A DNA stretch of 64,000 nt from JAHJGG01 sp041658785 (GTDB taxonomy: Bacteria > Patescibacteriota > Patescibacteriia > Magasanikbacterales > UBA922): assembly GCA_041658785.1 (NCBI GenBank), contig JBAZZL010000002.1, positions 11,946 through 75,945 of the forward strand. Reading direction: 5' to 3'. Positions 7,366 through 15,862 of this stretch are shown one piece after another (positions within the stretch are counted from its first letter, which is position 1; each line of letters opens with the position of its first letter). Below the pieces are notes generated by a model. The model worked only from the letters and a program-made list of their open reading frames with translations, had not been told where the DNA came from and did no database searches. A program made the translations under genes and the position numbers.

Positions 7366-8706
7366 ATGACATTTAATGACACTTACAATTATCTTCTTTC
7401 TTTGCAAAACCTCCCGCGCAAAGAATACATGAATCACCCGCGCCACTGCGGCATTTATTTGAAACGTCTGCAATTTTTCCTGAACATTCTGGGCAATCCG
7501 GAAAAGAAAATCCCCCGCTACATCCACGTCGCCGGCACCAGCGGCAAGGGCTCAGTAACGGCTTTCTTACATTCAATTCTCCAAGCCGCCGGCAAAAAAG
7601 TCGGATCAACTCAATCCCCCCATCAGACCGCGATTACCGAACGCTGGAAAATCGGCAATCAATACATGAACAAAAAAGAATTTATTGATTTGGTGGAATT
7701 TATTAAACCAAAACTTGACGAATACATCCGAACCACGCCCTACGATATGCTCTCGTTTTTTGAAATAATAGAGGCAATCGGTTTTATTTATTTTGCCAGA
7801 CACAAAGTTCAATGGCTGGTGCTGGAAACCGGCTGTGGCGGACGATTTGATTCCAGCAATGTTATTCCGCGTAAAGACATCGCTGTCATCACCACCATCG
7901 GCCTGGATCACGTCGGCATCATCGGCGACAACAAATCGGAAATCGCTTATGAAAAGGCGGGAATAATCAAGCACGGGTGCAAAGTGTTTACGATGGAGGG
8001 AGATGAAAAAATAGTTGGCATTATTGAGAAAGAATGTGAAAAAAACAAAGCCAAATTAAATCACGTATCACATACCACTTATCACGTATCAAATTTTAAT
8101 TTAAATAATACTCAATTCATTTATCAAAACGAAACTTTTTGCCTTTCAACCATAGGCGAACACCAAGTAAAAAACGCGATTTTATGCATTGAAATCGCTC
8201 GGGCTCTCGGCATACCAGAAAACGCCATCAAAACCGGCCTAGCCAAAACCAAGCAACCCCTTCGCATGGAGATTGTATCAAAAAATCCGCTGATTATTCT
8301 TGACGGCGCGCACAATCCGGACAAGATGGGGACGACTGTGGCGACACTTCAGCACTTCAGCACTTCAGCACACAAACCAATAAACCAATCAACTATTAAA
8401 CCAATAAACTTAATTGTTGGTTTTTCATCCGACAAAAATTACCTCCAAATGATCAAACAACTCTCCACCCTGAAACCAAAATCCATCGCCTGCACAAGAA
8501 ACACGGTCAACCCTTTCCGCAAAGTGGCCGACCCGCAGGATATTGCCAGAAGATTCAAAAAATTTTTACCCAAAAGTAAAATCCAAATTTTCCTGGACCC
8601 GCGCGCGGCGTTGAATTGGAGCAAAAAACAATATAAAAAAAATAGTGGCCTGATTCTGGCCACTGGGTCTATTTTTTTGAGCGGGGAATTGCGCCACCGA
8701 CTCTAA
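7366..8706 (+). CDS. folC: Folylpolyglutamate/dihydrofolate synthase family ligase (FolC-like)
   Basis: 446 residues. Mur-ligase superfamily signatures are present: ATP-binding IHVAGTSGKGSVTAFLHSIL (about residues 53-72), GLDHVGIIGDN, ETGCGGRFDSSN, and C-terminal LDGAHNPDKM. FolC adds glutamate to folates; in reduced genomes relatives can serve other substrates. Two in-frame stretches look like inserted repeat DNA: near 8075-8100 (NHVSHTTYHVSN) and 8345-8412 (QHFSTSAHKPINQSTIKPIN). These are made of CACTTCAGCA- and AAACCAAT-type units seen between genes elsewhere. They fall between conserved motifs, so the enzyme may still work. A hairpin with a T-run (8642-8683) lies inside the last codons. 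Confidence 0.9.
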   Translation: MTFNDTYNYLLSLQNLPRKEYMNHPRHCGIYLKRLQFFLNILGNPEKKIPRYIHVAGTSGKGSVTAFLHSILQAAGKKVGSTQSPHQTAITERWKIGNQYMNKKEFIDLVEFIKPKLDEYIRTTPYDMLSFFEIIEAIGFIYFARHKVQWLVLETGCGGRFDSSNVIPRKDIAVITTIGLDHVGIIGDNKSEIAYEKAGIIKHGCKVFTMEGDEKIVGIIEKECEKNKAKLNHVSHTTYHVSNFNLNNTQFIYQNETFCLSTIGEHQVKNAILCIEIARALGIPENAIKTGLAKTKQPLRMEIVSKNPLIILDGAHNPDKMGTTVATLQHFSTSAHKPINQSTIKPINLIVGFSSDKNYLQMIKQLSTLKPKSIACTRNTVNPFRKVADPQDIARRFKKFLPKSKIQIFLDPRAALNWSKKQYKKNSGLILATGSIFLSGELRHRL

Positions 8707-8723
8707 CTCTAACTTTACCACCA

Positions 8724-9308
8724 TTATAATGTTTTTAATAACGCTTCTATATTCTGCATTTCCTGCTCACAATAACTCTGATTTTTCTCTGTTATTTCAC
8801 CGCTAGTAACAAAATCAAAGAGATATTTCCTTGCCTGACGGATTATCCGTTTCACTTCGGAAACAAACGACCCCTCCATGACCATCCGTTGCAACCGTTC
8901 CAGCGATTCGTACTCCCTCGTCTGCGACAATGCTTGTTGGGTATCCTCTTCGGAAAAACTAGAAAATTCTTTCATCGTCTGAACACCCAGCTTCACCGCC
9001 TCAAGATAAGTGGCTAAAAAACCAACAAATCCTTCTTTATATTCTTTAAGCGCAACGGTCACCCGACGCACATCTTCCGATTTGCTCTTGTCGTTTGTAT
9101 TTTTTTTCAACCATTCCTGTCGCCGTTCAATAGTATGGCAGGCCGTCTCAATATCATTTTGGGCAGAGAGAAAAATCCGCGCATTTTCAACGAGCCGCAT
9201 AAACGGCGATTCCTCCCCCCTAACATCCGGTGGCGGCGGCTGTCTTACTAACCGCGGTGTTTTCTCTTCTGGCGGGATTGGCGGTTTAGTTTTTCTTTCC
9301 TCGGTCAT
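8724..9308 (-). CDS. Hypothetical alpha-helical protein
   Basis: 194 residues. A proline-rich charged N-terminus (1-35, with repeated PP dipeptides) is followed by an entirely helical remainder with heptad-like spacing (about 38-190). It has no signal peptide or membrane segment and I recognise no family. It converges with folC (18 bases between stops) and diverges from topA, sharing the short region 9309-9391 that contains the topA promoter. The coding character is good: no repeats and a charged soluble composition. Confidence 0.6.
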   Translation of the reverse strand: MTEERKTKPPIPPEEKTPRLVRQPPPPDVRGEESPFMRLVENARIFLSAQNDIETACHTIERRQEWLKKNTNDKSKSEDVRRVTVALKEYKEGFVGFLATYLEAVKLGVQTMKEFSSFSEEDTQQALSQTREYESLERLQRMVMEGSFVSEVKRIIRQARKYLFDFVTSGEITEKNQSYCEQEMQNIEALLKTL

Positions 9309-9353
9309 ATATCAAAATTGCAACAAAATCTATATTACCCATCCTATCATAAT

Positions 9354-9382
9354 TTGACAATCTTGACAAACTCGTCTATGCT
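9354..9382 (+). promoter_or_regulatory. Probable topA promoter
   Basis: TTGACA (9354-9359), a 17-bp spacer and TATGCT (9377-9382) put the transcription start near the ATG at 9392, so the message would be nearly leaderless. A second overlapping TTGACA starts at 9363. Confidence 0.5.
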
Positions 9383-9391
9383 ATTTCCCGT

Positions 9392-11782
9392 ATGAAGACA
9401 TTAGTTATCGTTGAGTCCCCCACCAAAGCCAAAACAATTTCTAAATTCCTCGGCGCGGATTATACCGTGGAATCTTCTTTTGGCCATGTGCGCGATCTGC
9501 CAAAAAGCAAGATGGGGATTGATATTGAAGGCGGCACTTTTGAGCCAAAGTACGTTGTCTCGCGCGAACGCGGTAAAAATGTAAAAAAACTGAAAGATTT
9601 GGCAAAAAAAAGCGATGAGATTATTTTCGCTACTGACGAAGACCGCGAAGGCGAGGCCATCTCCTGGCACCTTGCTTATCTATTGGATATTGATCCGGCC
9701 AAAGCCAAAAGAATCGTCTTTCACGAAATTACCAAGCACGCCATAGATGAAGCGCTAAAAAATCCCCGACATATTGACCAGCATCTAGTTGATGCGCAGC
9801 AAGCAAGGCGCGTTCTTGACCGGCTGGTGGGTTATGAACTCTCCCCTCTTTTGTGGAAAAAAGTGGCGCGCGGGCTATCTGCCGGGCGCGTGCAATCGGT
9901 CGCGGTTCGGCTGATTGTGGAACGGGAACGAGAAATCCAAAAATTCAAATCCGAAGAGTACTGGACGATTGAGGGTATTTTTAAATCAATCAACAAACAG
10001 CAATCTCAGACACAGACGGATCCGCCTCTGGCGGAAACAATCAACAATCAGTTTCTGGCAATCCTCCATTCAATTGACAATAAAAAACTTGACAAATTTG
10101 ATCTAAAAACAAAAGCGGACACTGATAAAATTTTGACTGATCTAGACGGCGCTAGTTATTCAATCTTGAACATTGAAAAAAAAGAAGTCAAGAGAACTCC
10201 GCCTCCCCCGTTTACCACCTCTTCGCTTCAGCAAAATGCCCACAACGCGTTTGGCTATTCGGCTAAGCAAATTATGCGCCTCGCTCAACAGCTTTATGAG
10301 GGTGTTAATCTCGGCGCGGAAGGGCATGTCGGACTCATTACTTACATGCGCACCGACTCCTTTAACCTGTCGCAAAAATTTCTAAATGAAACCAATGCTT
10401 TTGTTAAAAAAGAATATGGAGATAAATATAGTCTGAAAAAACCGCGTTTTTACAAAACCAAATCAAAAGGCGCCCAAGAAGCTCACGAGGCCATTCGGCC
10501 AACTGACCCGGCTCGCGCTCCCGAATCAATCAAACAATATCTTGACCCGCAACAATATAAACTTTATTCCCTAATCTGGCGCCGCGCCGTCGCCACCCAA
10601 ATGGCCGAAGCACGGTTAAACAAAACCACGATAGACATCAACACGACAACACGACAACACAACAACACGACAAACACACCTTCGTATCTATTCAGAGCGT
10701 CTGGGCAGATTATGTTGTTTGACGGCTGGCTAAAGCTCTATCCGGACATGATGAGAGAAGAAATGCTGCCAGAATTAACTAAAGAAGAAAAGCTGAACTG
10801 TAAAGAATTAAAACCCGAACAGCACTTTACCCAGCCCCCGGCCCGTTATTCAGATGCCACACTCGTTAAGGCGCTTGAGGAATTTGGCATTGGCCGGCCG
10901 TCTACTTACGCGCCGACGATTTCCACGATTGAAGATCGCGGCTATGTCTTTCGCAATGAGGAAAAACGGCTCCAGCCGAACGACATCGCTTTTATCGTCA
11001 ATGATCTTTTGGTAAAACATTTTTCCCAAATTGTTGATTTTCAATTTACCGCCAAAATGGAGGAGCTGTTTGACGACATAGAAAATGGCGCCGCCGAATG
11101 GCAGCCGGTGATAAAAGATTTTTACGGACCTTTTCATCAGACAATTGAAACCAAGACCGCGGAATTAAATAAACAGGACGTGGTGCAAGCGAGAGAAATC
11201 GGCATTGACCCCAAGACCGGCAAACCCATTTCCGCCCGCGTCGGCCGCTATGGCCCCTTTGTTCAACTGGGGACAAAAGACGACGAAGAAAAACCCCAAT
11301 TCGCTTCGCTGGAAAAAGGCATGAGTGTGGAAACCGTAACGCTTGAACAGGCGCTAAAACTCTTGTCTTTACCGCGCACGCTGGGGACTGACGCGGAAGG
11401 AAACGAGATAATCACTGACCAAGGCCGTTTTGGACCGTATGTAAAGATCAATAAACAATTTTTTTCAATTAAACCCAAAGATCCCTACACCATCACACTC
11501 GCCGAAGCCCGGGAAATCATCAAAGAGGGGGAAGAAAAAAAAGCCAACAAAACGATCAAAGAGTTTCTCGGCTCCGACATTAAAGTGCTGAACGGACGCT
11601 ATGGGCCGTATGTGACGGACGGAAAAAAGAACGGCAAAATCCCCAAAGATATCACTGACCCGGCGGCCATGACGCTCGCGCAATGCGAAGAGATAATGAA
11701 AGATGCCAAACCGCCAAAAAAAAGATCTCGACAATTGATTAGATATATAAATAAGACCAAAAAAGGACAATTGGTTGCATAA
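9392..11782 (+). CDS. topA: DNA topoisomerase I
   Basis: 796 residues. The Toprim domain opens with LVIVESPTKAKTISKFLG and has the acidic DEDREGEA motif (about residue 91). The active-site tyrosine lies in GLITYMRTDS (about 315). The region PSTYAPTISTIEDRGYV is also conserved. The C-terminus holds Toprim-associated repeats (GRYGPFVQLG, GRFGPYVKI, GRYGPYVTDG) and no Cys4 zinc fingers. It relaxes negative supercoils. Two spots look like repeat insertions: 10005-10050 (QSQTQTDPPLAET) and 10628-10680 (NTTTRQHNNTTNT), the latter made of ACACGACAAC units. The stop codon overlaps the start of the next gene, so topA and the RelA/SpoT gene are probably co-transcribed. Confidence 0.96.
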   Translation: MKTLVIVESPTKAKTISKFLGADYTVESSFGHVRDLPKSKMGIDIEGGTFEPKYVVSRERGKNVKKLKDLAKKSDEIIFATDEDREGEAISWHLAYLLDIDPAKAKRIVFHEITKHAIDEALKNPRHIDQHLVDAQQARRVLDRLVGYELSPLLWKKVARGLSAGRVQSVAVRLIVEREREIQKFKSEEYWTIEGIFKSINKQQSQTQTDPPLAETINNQFLAILHSIDNKKLDKFDLKTKADTDKILTDLDGASYSILNIEKKEVKRTPPPPFTTSSLQQNAHNAFGYSAKQIMRLAQQLYEGVNLGAEGHVGLITYMRTDSFNLSQKFLNETNAFVKKEYGDKYSLKKPRFYKTKSKGAQEAHEAIRPTDPARAPESIKQYLDPQQYKLYSLIWRRAVATQMAEARLNKTTIDINTTTRQHNNTTNTPSYLFRASGQIMLFDGWLKLYPDMMREEMLPELTKEEKLNCKELKPEQHFTQPPARYSDATLVKALEEFGIGRPSTYAPTISTIEDRGYVFRNEEKRLQPNDIAFIVNDLLVKHFSQIVDFQFTAKMEELFDDIENGAAEWQPVIKDFYGPFHQTIETKTAELNKQDVVQAREIGIDPKTGKPISARVGRYGPFVQLGTKDDEEKPQFASLEKGMSVETVTLEQALKLLSLPRTLGTDAEGNEIITDQGRFGPYVKINKQFFSIKPKDPYTITLAEAREIIKEGEEKKANKTIKEFLGSDIKVLNGRYGPYVTDGKKNGKIPKDITDPAAMTLAQCEEIMKDAKPPKKRSRQLIRYINKTKKGQLVA

Positions 11783-13268
11783 AACGCACTCTGTGCCAAA
11801 AAAAAAAGAAACAATTGATGATTTGATAAATAAGGTCTCGGCGTATACGGCTAAAGCAGACATAGAGATCGTACGCCTGGCTTTTGATTTTGCCAACGAA
11901 GCGCACAAAGGCCAACACAGAAAAACAGGTGAAGCATATATAGAGCACCCGTTGGCCGCTGCTCACCTGTTGGCCGATATGCGTATTGATCCAGTAATAA
12001 TCATTGCCGCGCTATTGCACGATGTTCCAGAAGACACCGATGTATCATTGGATGAAATAGAAAAAAATTTTGGCGCTGAAATTGCATCACTTGTCAGCGG
12101 CATTACAAAATTGGGAAAACTCAAATATAGGGGAGTAGAACGATACATCGAAAATCTTAGAAAAATGTTTGTCGCCATGGCAGAAGATGTGCGGGTGATG
12201 ATTATCAAATTTGCCGACCGTATTCATAATCTGCAAACCCTGGATGCTCTGCCGCCGCAAAAACAATACCGCATTTCACTTGAAAGTTTGGAAATTTATG
12301 CTCCAATTGCCAATCGGCTGGGCATGGATGAAATGAAATCAAAATTGGAAGATCTGTCATTCAAATACGTTTATCCAAAAGAATACCAAAGAATCAAGAT
12401 TCTCAGAGAGAAAAAAATTGAAGGAAAAGAAAAATACTTCACAGAAGTGCAAAAAATAGCAAAAAAAGAAATGGAAAAAGCGGGAATAAATATCATTGAA
12501 ATATCCGGCAGAAATAAACGGCTATATAGTTTTTACAAAAAATTGCTTAAAAAAAATAATGACATCAATAAAGTCTACGATCTGATAGCTATCCGAATAA
12601 TTGTAAAAACTGTAGCCGACTGTTACGCTGTACTCGGCATCCTGCATAATATTTGGAAACCGATGAAAGGAAGAATTAAAGACTATATTTCCCAGCCCAA
12701 ACCTAATGGATATCAATCATTGCATACTACGGTATTCGGAGAGGATGGAGAACTGGTGGAATTCCAAATCAGAACACAGGAAATGCAGGACGAAGCGCAA
12801 TATGGAGTAGCCGCGCACTGGCATTATGATGAACACGGATCTCGCGTACCCAAAAAACAAATAAAATGGGTAAAAGAGCTTGCGGAAATACAAAAAGACA
12901 TACTTTCCAAACTCTCTGATTTGGAGGAAATAAAAATTGATTTTTTACAATCACGCATTTTTATATTTACGCCAAAAGGCGACGTAATTGACCTGCCGGA
13001 AGGAGCCGTGCCGGTAGACTTTGCTTATCACATTCATTCAGATATCGGAAATAAATGTATCGGAGCGCGCATCAACGACAAGATGGTTAGTCTGGATACC
13101 GAGCTTAATAGTGGCGACATGGTAGAGATAATTATCGACAAAAATCGCAAAGGGCCCAGCCGGGATTGGCTCGACTTCGTAAAAACTCACACCGCAAGAG
13201 CGAGAATAAAAGCGGAACAAAAAAAATCTTTAACCGGATGGTTAAGATCAGTTCTGCCAAAAAAATAA
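11775..13268 (+). CDS. RelA/SpoT family (p)ppGpp synthetase/hydrolase
   Basis: 497 residues, shorter than classical Rel (about 730). The HD hydrolase domain has GQHRKTGEAYIEHPLAAA and ALLHDVPEDT (about 75-90). The synthetase domain has VYDLIAIRIIV, GRIKDYISQPKPNGYQSLHT and EFQIRTQEMQDEAQYGVAAH. A TGS domain follows (IFIFTPKGDVIDLPEGA). The C-terminal zinc-finger and ACT domains that sense the ribosome are missing. The start is TTG at 11775, overlapping topA by 8 bases; GTG at 11793 is an alternative. It should make and/or degrade the stringent-response alarmone. Both catalytic domains look intact by motif. Confidence 0.92.
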   Translation: MHKTHSVPKKKETIDDLINKVSAYTAKADIEIVRLAFDFANEAHKGQHRKTGEAYIEHPLAAAHLLADMRIDPVIIIAALLHDVPEDTDVSLDEIEKNFGAEIASLVSGITKLGKLKYRGVERYIENLRKMFVAMAEDVRVMIIKFADRIHNLQTLDALPPQKQYRISLESLEIYAPIANRLGMDEMKSKLEDLSFKYVYPKEYQRIKILREKKIEGKEKYFTEVQKIAKKEMEKAGINIIEISGRNKRLYSFYKKLLKKNNDINKVYDLIAIRIIVKTVADCYAVLGILHNIWKPMKGRIKDYISQPKPNGYQSLHTTVFGEDGELVEFQIRTQEMQDEAQYGVAAHWHYDEHGSRVPKKQIKWVKELAEIQKDILSKLSDLEEIKIDFLQSRIFIFTPKGDVIDLPEGAVPVDFAYHIHSDIGNKCIGARINDKMVSLDTELNSGDMVEIIIDKNRKGPSRDWLDFVKTHTARARIKAEQKKSLTGWLRSVLPKK

Positions 13269-13292
13269 AAAATCAAATAGTCTCTGCTCTAA

Positions 13293-14150
13293 TCAAGACA
13301 ATTCCTCCATCAACCTCCTCAGCTCTTCTCTTGAATAATACTCAATCACTATCGTTCCCCTTTCTCCTCTTTGGGTAATATGCACTTTTGTGCCCAAGTT
13401 CTCTTCCAAAAGCTGTTCTTGCGCCAACAGATTCGGATCACGACGGACAGAACCTTTTCTTGATTTTGGTCCTCTGGCTGCAACCGTCCGCTCAACATCC
13501 CTTACGGTCACCGACTCCCCTATCATGCTGGAAAATACCTTCAATTGATCCTTTTGATTTTTCAAGCTCAAAAGCGCGCGGGCTTTGCCGGCGCTTAATT
13601 TGCCATCAACCAACGCCTTTTGGATCTCATCTGGCAAATCTAGCAGCCTGATTGTGTTGGCAATCGCCGATCGGCTCTTGCCCACTTGGTCGGCAATTTC
13701 TTGCTGTGTAAGACCAAACTCATCAATTAAGCGCTGATAAGCAAACGCCTCTTCAATCGGATTCAAATCCTGCCTTTGGATATTTTCCACCAAGGCGAGC
13801 TCCAATTTTTCCTGTTGCGTCGCTGCGCGCACAATAGCGGGAATAGTCGGCAACCCAGCCATCTGCGAAGCTCGCAAACGCCTTTCTCCAGCCACCAACT
13901 CATAACCCCCGTCATCGCGCTCTATTACCGTCACAGGTTGTAATATGCCGTGGCGCTTGATAGAAGCAACCAAGCCCTCAAGTTCCTGGTGCGAAAAATC
14001 GCGCCTAGGTTGCTCGCTATTGGGGACAATTTCAAAAATTGGAATATGCCAAATCTGATTGCCGTTTAATACCGGTATTTCTTCCTTTTGAACTTTTCTG
14101 CGTGTTTTTTGTTGTGGAATTAATGAACCCAAACCCTTTCCGAGTGCCAT
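13293..14150 (-). CDS. parB: Chromosome-partitioning protein ParB
   Basis: 285 residues. The N-terminal CTPase/ParB core has IVPNSEQPRRDFSHQELE, then GILQPVTVIERDDGGYELVAG and ERRLRASQMAGL (the GERRxRA box). A helix-turn-helix segment (LTQQEIADQVGKSRSAIANT) contacts parS. The C-terminal dimerisation region ends EYYSREELRRLMEEL. It lies 22 bases downstream of parA, the usual operon. No parS-like palindrome is recognised in the window. ParB loads onto parS and slides as a clamp, recruiting SMC; scpA and scpB lie a few kilobases away. Confidence 0.95.
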   Translation of the reverse strand: MALGKGLGSLIPQQKTRRKVQKEEIPVLNGNQIWHIPIFEIVPNSEQPRRDFSHQELEGLVASIKRHGILQPVTVIERDDGGYELVAGERRLRASQMAGLPTIPAIVRAATQQEKLELALVENIQRQDLNPIEEAFAYQRLIDEFGLTQQEIADQVGKSRSAIANTIRLLDLPDEIQKALVDGKLSAGKARALLSLKNQKDQLKVFSSMIGESVTVRDVERTVAARGPKSRKGSVRRDPNLLAQEQLLEENLGTKVHITQRGERGTIVIEYYSREELRRLMEELS

Positions 14151-14172
14151 ATTGTAAATAATAATTCTAATT

Positions 14173-14946
14173 TTATACTTGATGCTTTTCTAGCACCTCC
14201 CTTGCCAGTCTCTCATAAGCTTTTGCGCCCTTTCCGCTAGGATCATAATGAAAAATTGATTGTCCAAAACTTGGGGCTTCGGCAAGACGAATGGTGCGTG
14301 GGATAATTGATCTAAATATTGTATCAGGAAAATATTTATAAAGTTCATTCATAACATCTTCTGACAATCGCGTCCGCTTATCAAACATGGTAATGACAGC
14401 GCCTAAAACTTCTAATTCCGGTTTTAGGTGCTCTTGAATCAGTCCAATTGTCTCCAACAACTGCCCCAACCCTTCCAAAGCATAGTATTCCGCTTGGACA
14501 GGAATTAAAATCTCATCTGCGGCAACTAGAGCATTGACGGTCAAAAGCCCAAGCGATGGAGGGCAATCAATAATTATATAATCGTACGCGTGTTTAACTT
14601 CGGAAAGAAGCTCTGCCAGCTGATATTCTCTGCGCTCCATGTTTACTAACTCAACATTGGCCCCGGCTAAATTTGGAGTCCCTGGCGCTATCCGAAGGCC
14701 TTCGTGCGCTGTGTTGTGGACCACATCATGAAGCCGTTTCTGACCAGCCAGGGCTTCATACAAGCCATATGGCAATTCTTTATATGTAATGCCAAAACCG
14801 CTGGTGGCATTTCCCTGCGGATCAATATCAACCAATAATACAAACTTTCCAAATTCGGCCAAAGCAGCCGCAAGGTTGACAGCGGTTGTTGTTTTACCAA
14901 CTCCGCCTTTTTGGTTGACAATAGAGATTATTTTACTCATATTCAT
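14173..14946 (-). CDS. parA: Chromosome-partitioning ATPase ParA (Soj)
   Basis: About 257 residues. The deviant Walker A motif KGGVGKTTTAVNLA follows SKIISIVNQ; DIDPQGNATS and DYIIIDCPPSLGLLT supply the switch and Walker B regions. Three possible starts lie close together (GTG 14949, ATG 14946, ATG 14940). The family norm M-S-K-I-I favours 14940, and I list the middle one. ParA forms ATP-dependent gradients on DNA that move ParB-parS. A complex inverted repeat (14944-15080) occupies the upstream region shared with tRNA-Leu. Confidence 0.95.
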   Translation of the reverse strand: MNMSKIISIVNQKGGVGKTTTAVNLAAALAEFGKFVLLVDIDPQGNATSGFGITYKELPYGLYEALAGQKRLHDVVHNTAHEGLRIAPGTPNLAGANVELVNMERREYQLAELLSEVKHAYDYIIIDCPPSLGLLTVNALVAADEILIPVQAEYYALEGLGQLLETIGLIQEHLKPELEVLGAVITMFDKRTRLSEDVMNELYKYFPDTIFRSIIPRTIRLAEAPSFGQSIFHYDPSGKGAKAYERLAREVLEKHQV

Positions 14947-15080
14947 CACGGTACACGATGCGCGTAATCATAATTCATGATGCGCGCAACATGAATCATG
15001 ACAAATTGTTCGAGATTAAGTCATGCTGGGCCTGCCCTGAGCCAAGCCGAAAGGTGCATCGTGCCGTACGCATCATGATA
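14944..15080. repeat. Compound inverted repeat upstream of parA
   Basis: Imperfect units such as CATGATGCGCGCAACATGAA and their complements recur across 137 bases. The outer arms contain CACGGTACACGATGCGCG on the left and the complementary ATCGTGCCGTACGCATCATG on the right. The parA start codons lie at its left edge, and AGCCAAGCCGAAAGG-type REP sequence is in the middle. Confidence 0.55.
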
Positions 15081-15093
15081 ATTATACACTAAA

Positions 15094-15122
15094 TTGACAA
15101 AAAAACCAAAATGGGCTATAAT
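15094..15122 (+). promoter_or_regulatory. Promoter of tRNA-Leu
   Basis: TTGACA (15094-15099), a 17-bp spacer and TATAAT (15117-15122), a perfect sigma70 consensus 33 bases before the tRNA. Confidence 0.85.
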
Positions 15123-15155
15123 CTTTCCACAAAAACCACACTAACAAAAAATTAT

Positions 15156-15240
15156 GCCGCCGTGGTGAAACTGGTAGACACGCACGACTCAAAATCGTGT
15201 GCTGAAAGGCATGTCGGTTCAACTCCGACCGGCGGCACCA
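15156..15240 (+). tRNA. tRNA-Leu, anticodon CAA
   Basis: An 85-base class II tRNA: acceptor GCCGCCG with CGGCGGC, anticodon stem CACGA/TCGTG around CTCAAAA (anticodon CAA, reads UUG), a long variable arm, and T arm with GGTTCAACTCC. CCA is encoded at 15238-15240. It has its own consensus promoter. Confidence 0.95.
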
Positions 15241-15252
15241 TGAATACTTCTT

Positions 15253-15732
15253 CTACAACAACCAGCGCAACGTCCCGCCAGCAAATAGAGTAATCAATGT
15301 TACCGCTGTCGCCGCCAAACACACTCCCGCCAAAATAGACCAAAAAGCTTTTTTAAAAGGGATGTTAAAAACAAATGCGGCGAGCGCTCCGGTCCATGCG
15401 CCGGTAAGCGGCAGCGGAATGCCTACAAAAATGGCCAAGCCAATAATTCCATATTTGGCATAACTGCCGGAAAACTTTTTTTCTGCTCTTTTGAGCAAAT
15501 TTGTAAAAAATGATCCTAAAAATCTTTTACTTATCACCAACCGATGAACACTTGGTATAAAATACAAAATAATCGCCGACGGCAGCATATTGCCAATAAC
15601 CGAAATCAACCACGCCTTCCAGACTGTTAATTTATAAACTTCAATCGCAATCGGAATTGACGCCCTTAGTTCAGTCAAAGGAAGCATGGAGAGAAAAAAG
15701 TCGCGAGTTCGGACGACAGACCAGTAAACCAA
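15253..15732 (-). CDS. Small multi-drug export family membrane protein (COG2426-like)
   Basis: 159 residues with four or five hydrophobic segments. The N-terminal LPLTELRASIPIAI motif and the later IFVGIPLPLTGAWTGALAA loop are characteristic of the Pfam Sm_multidrug_ex family: a short acidic/arginine helix entry and a PLPxTGA re-entrant loop. The family name reflects an old export proposal; a transported substrate has not been firmly established. It converges on tRNA-Leu with 12 bases between them. The start at 15732 is uncertain, and MLPLTELRAS at residue 16 is a plausible alternative. Confidence 0.8.
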   Translation of the reverse strand: MVYWSVVRTRDFFLSMLPLTELRASIPIAIEVYKLTVWKAWLISVIGNMLPSAIILYFIPSVHRLVISKRFLGSFFTNLLKRAEKKFSGSYAKYGIIGLAIFVGIPLPLTGAWTGALAAFVFNIPFKKAFWSILAGVCLAATAVTLITLFAGGTLRWLL

Positions 15733-15750
15733 GTGACAGGATTTAAAACC

Positions 15751-15862
15751 ATAAGATTGAAAGGCTTGTCCCGAGCGGAGTCGAGGGATTATAAGATTAA
15801 AAAATTATTTATTTCTAACGATGCTTTGGCAACAATCTTTTAGTTAGTCTTTCAATCTTTTA
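15751..15862. repeat. Inverted repeat with REP core
   Basis: The left arm ATAAGATTGAAAGG and the complementary right arm CTTTCAATCTTTTAGTC flank an REP-like core TTGTCCCGAGCGGAGTCGAG. The right arm reaches into the stop codon of the carboxypeptidase gene. Confidence 0.6.

Noticed and set aside
13293..15090. Search for a parS site near parA-parB
   Set aside because: No TGTTTCACGTGAAACA-like palindrome was seen; the repeats there have a different sequence.
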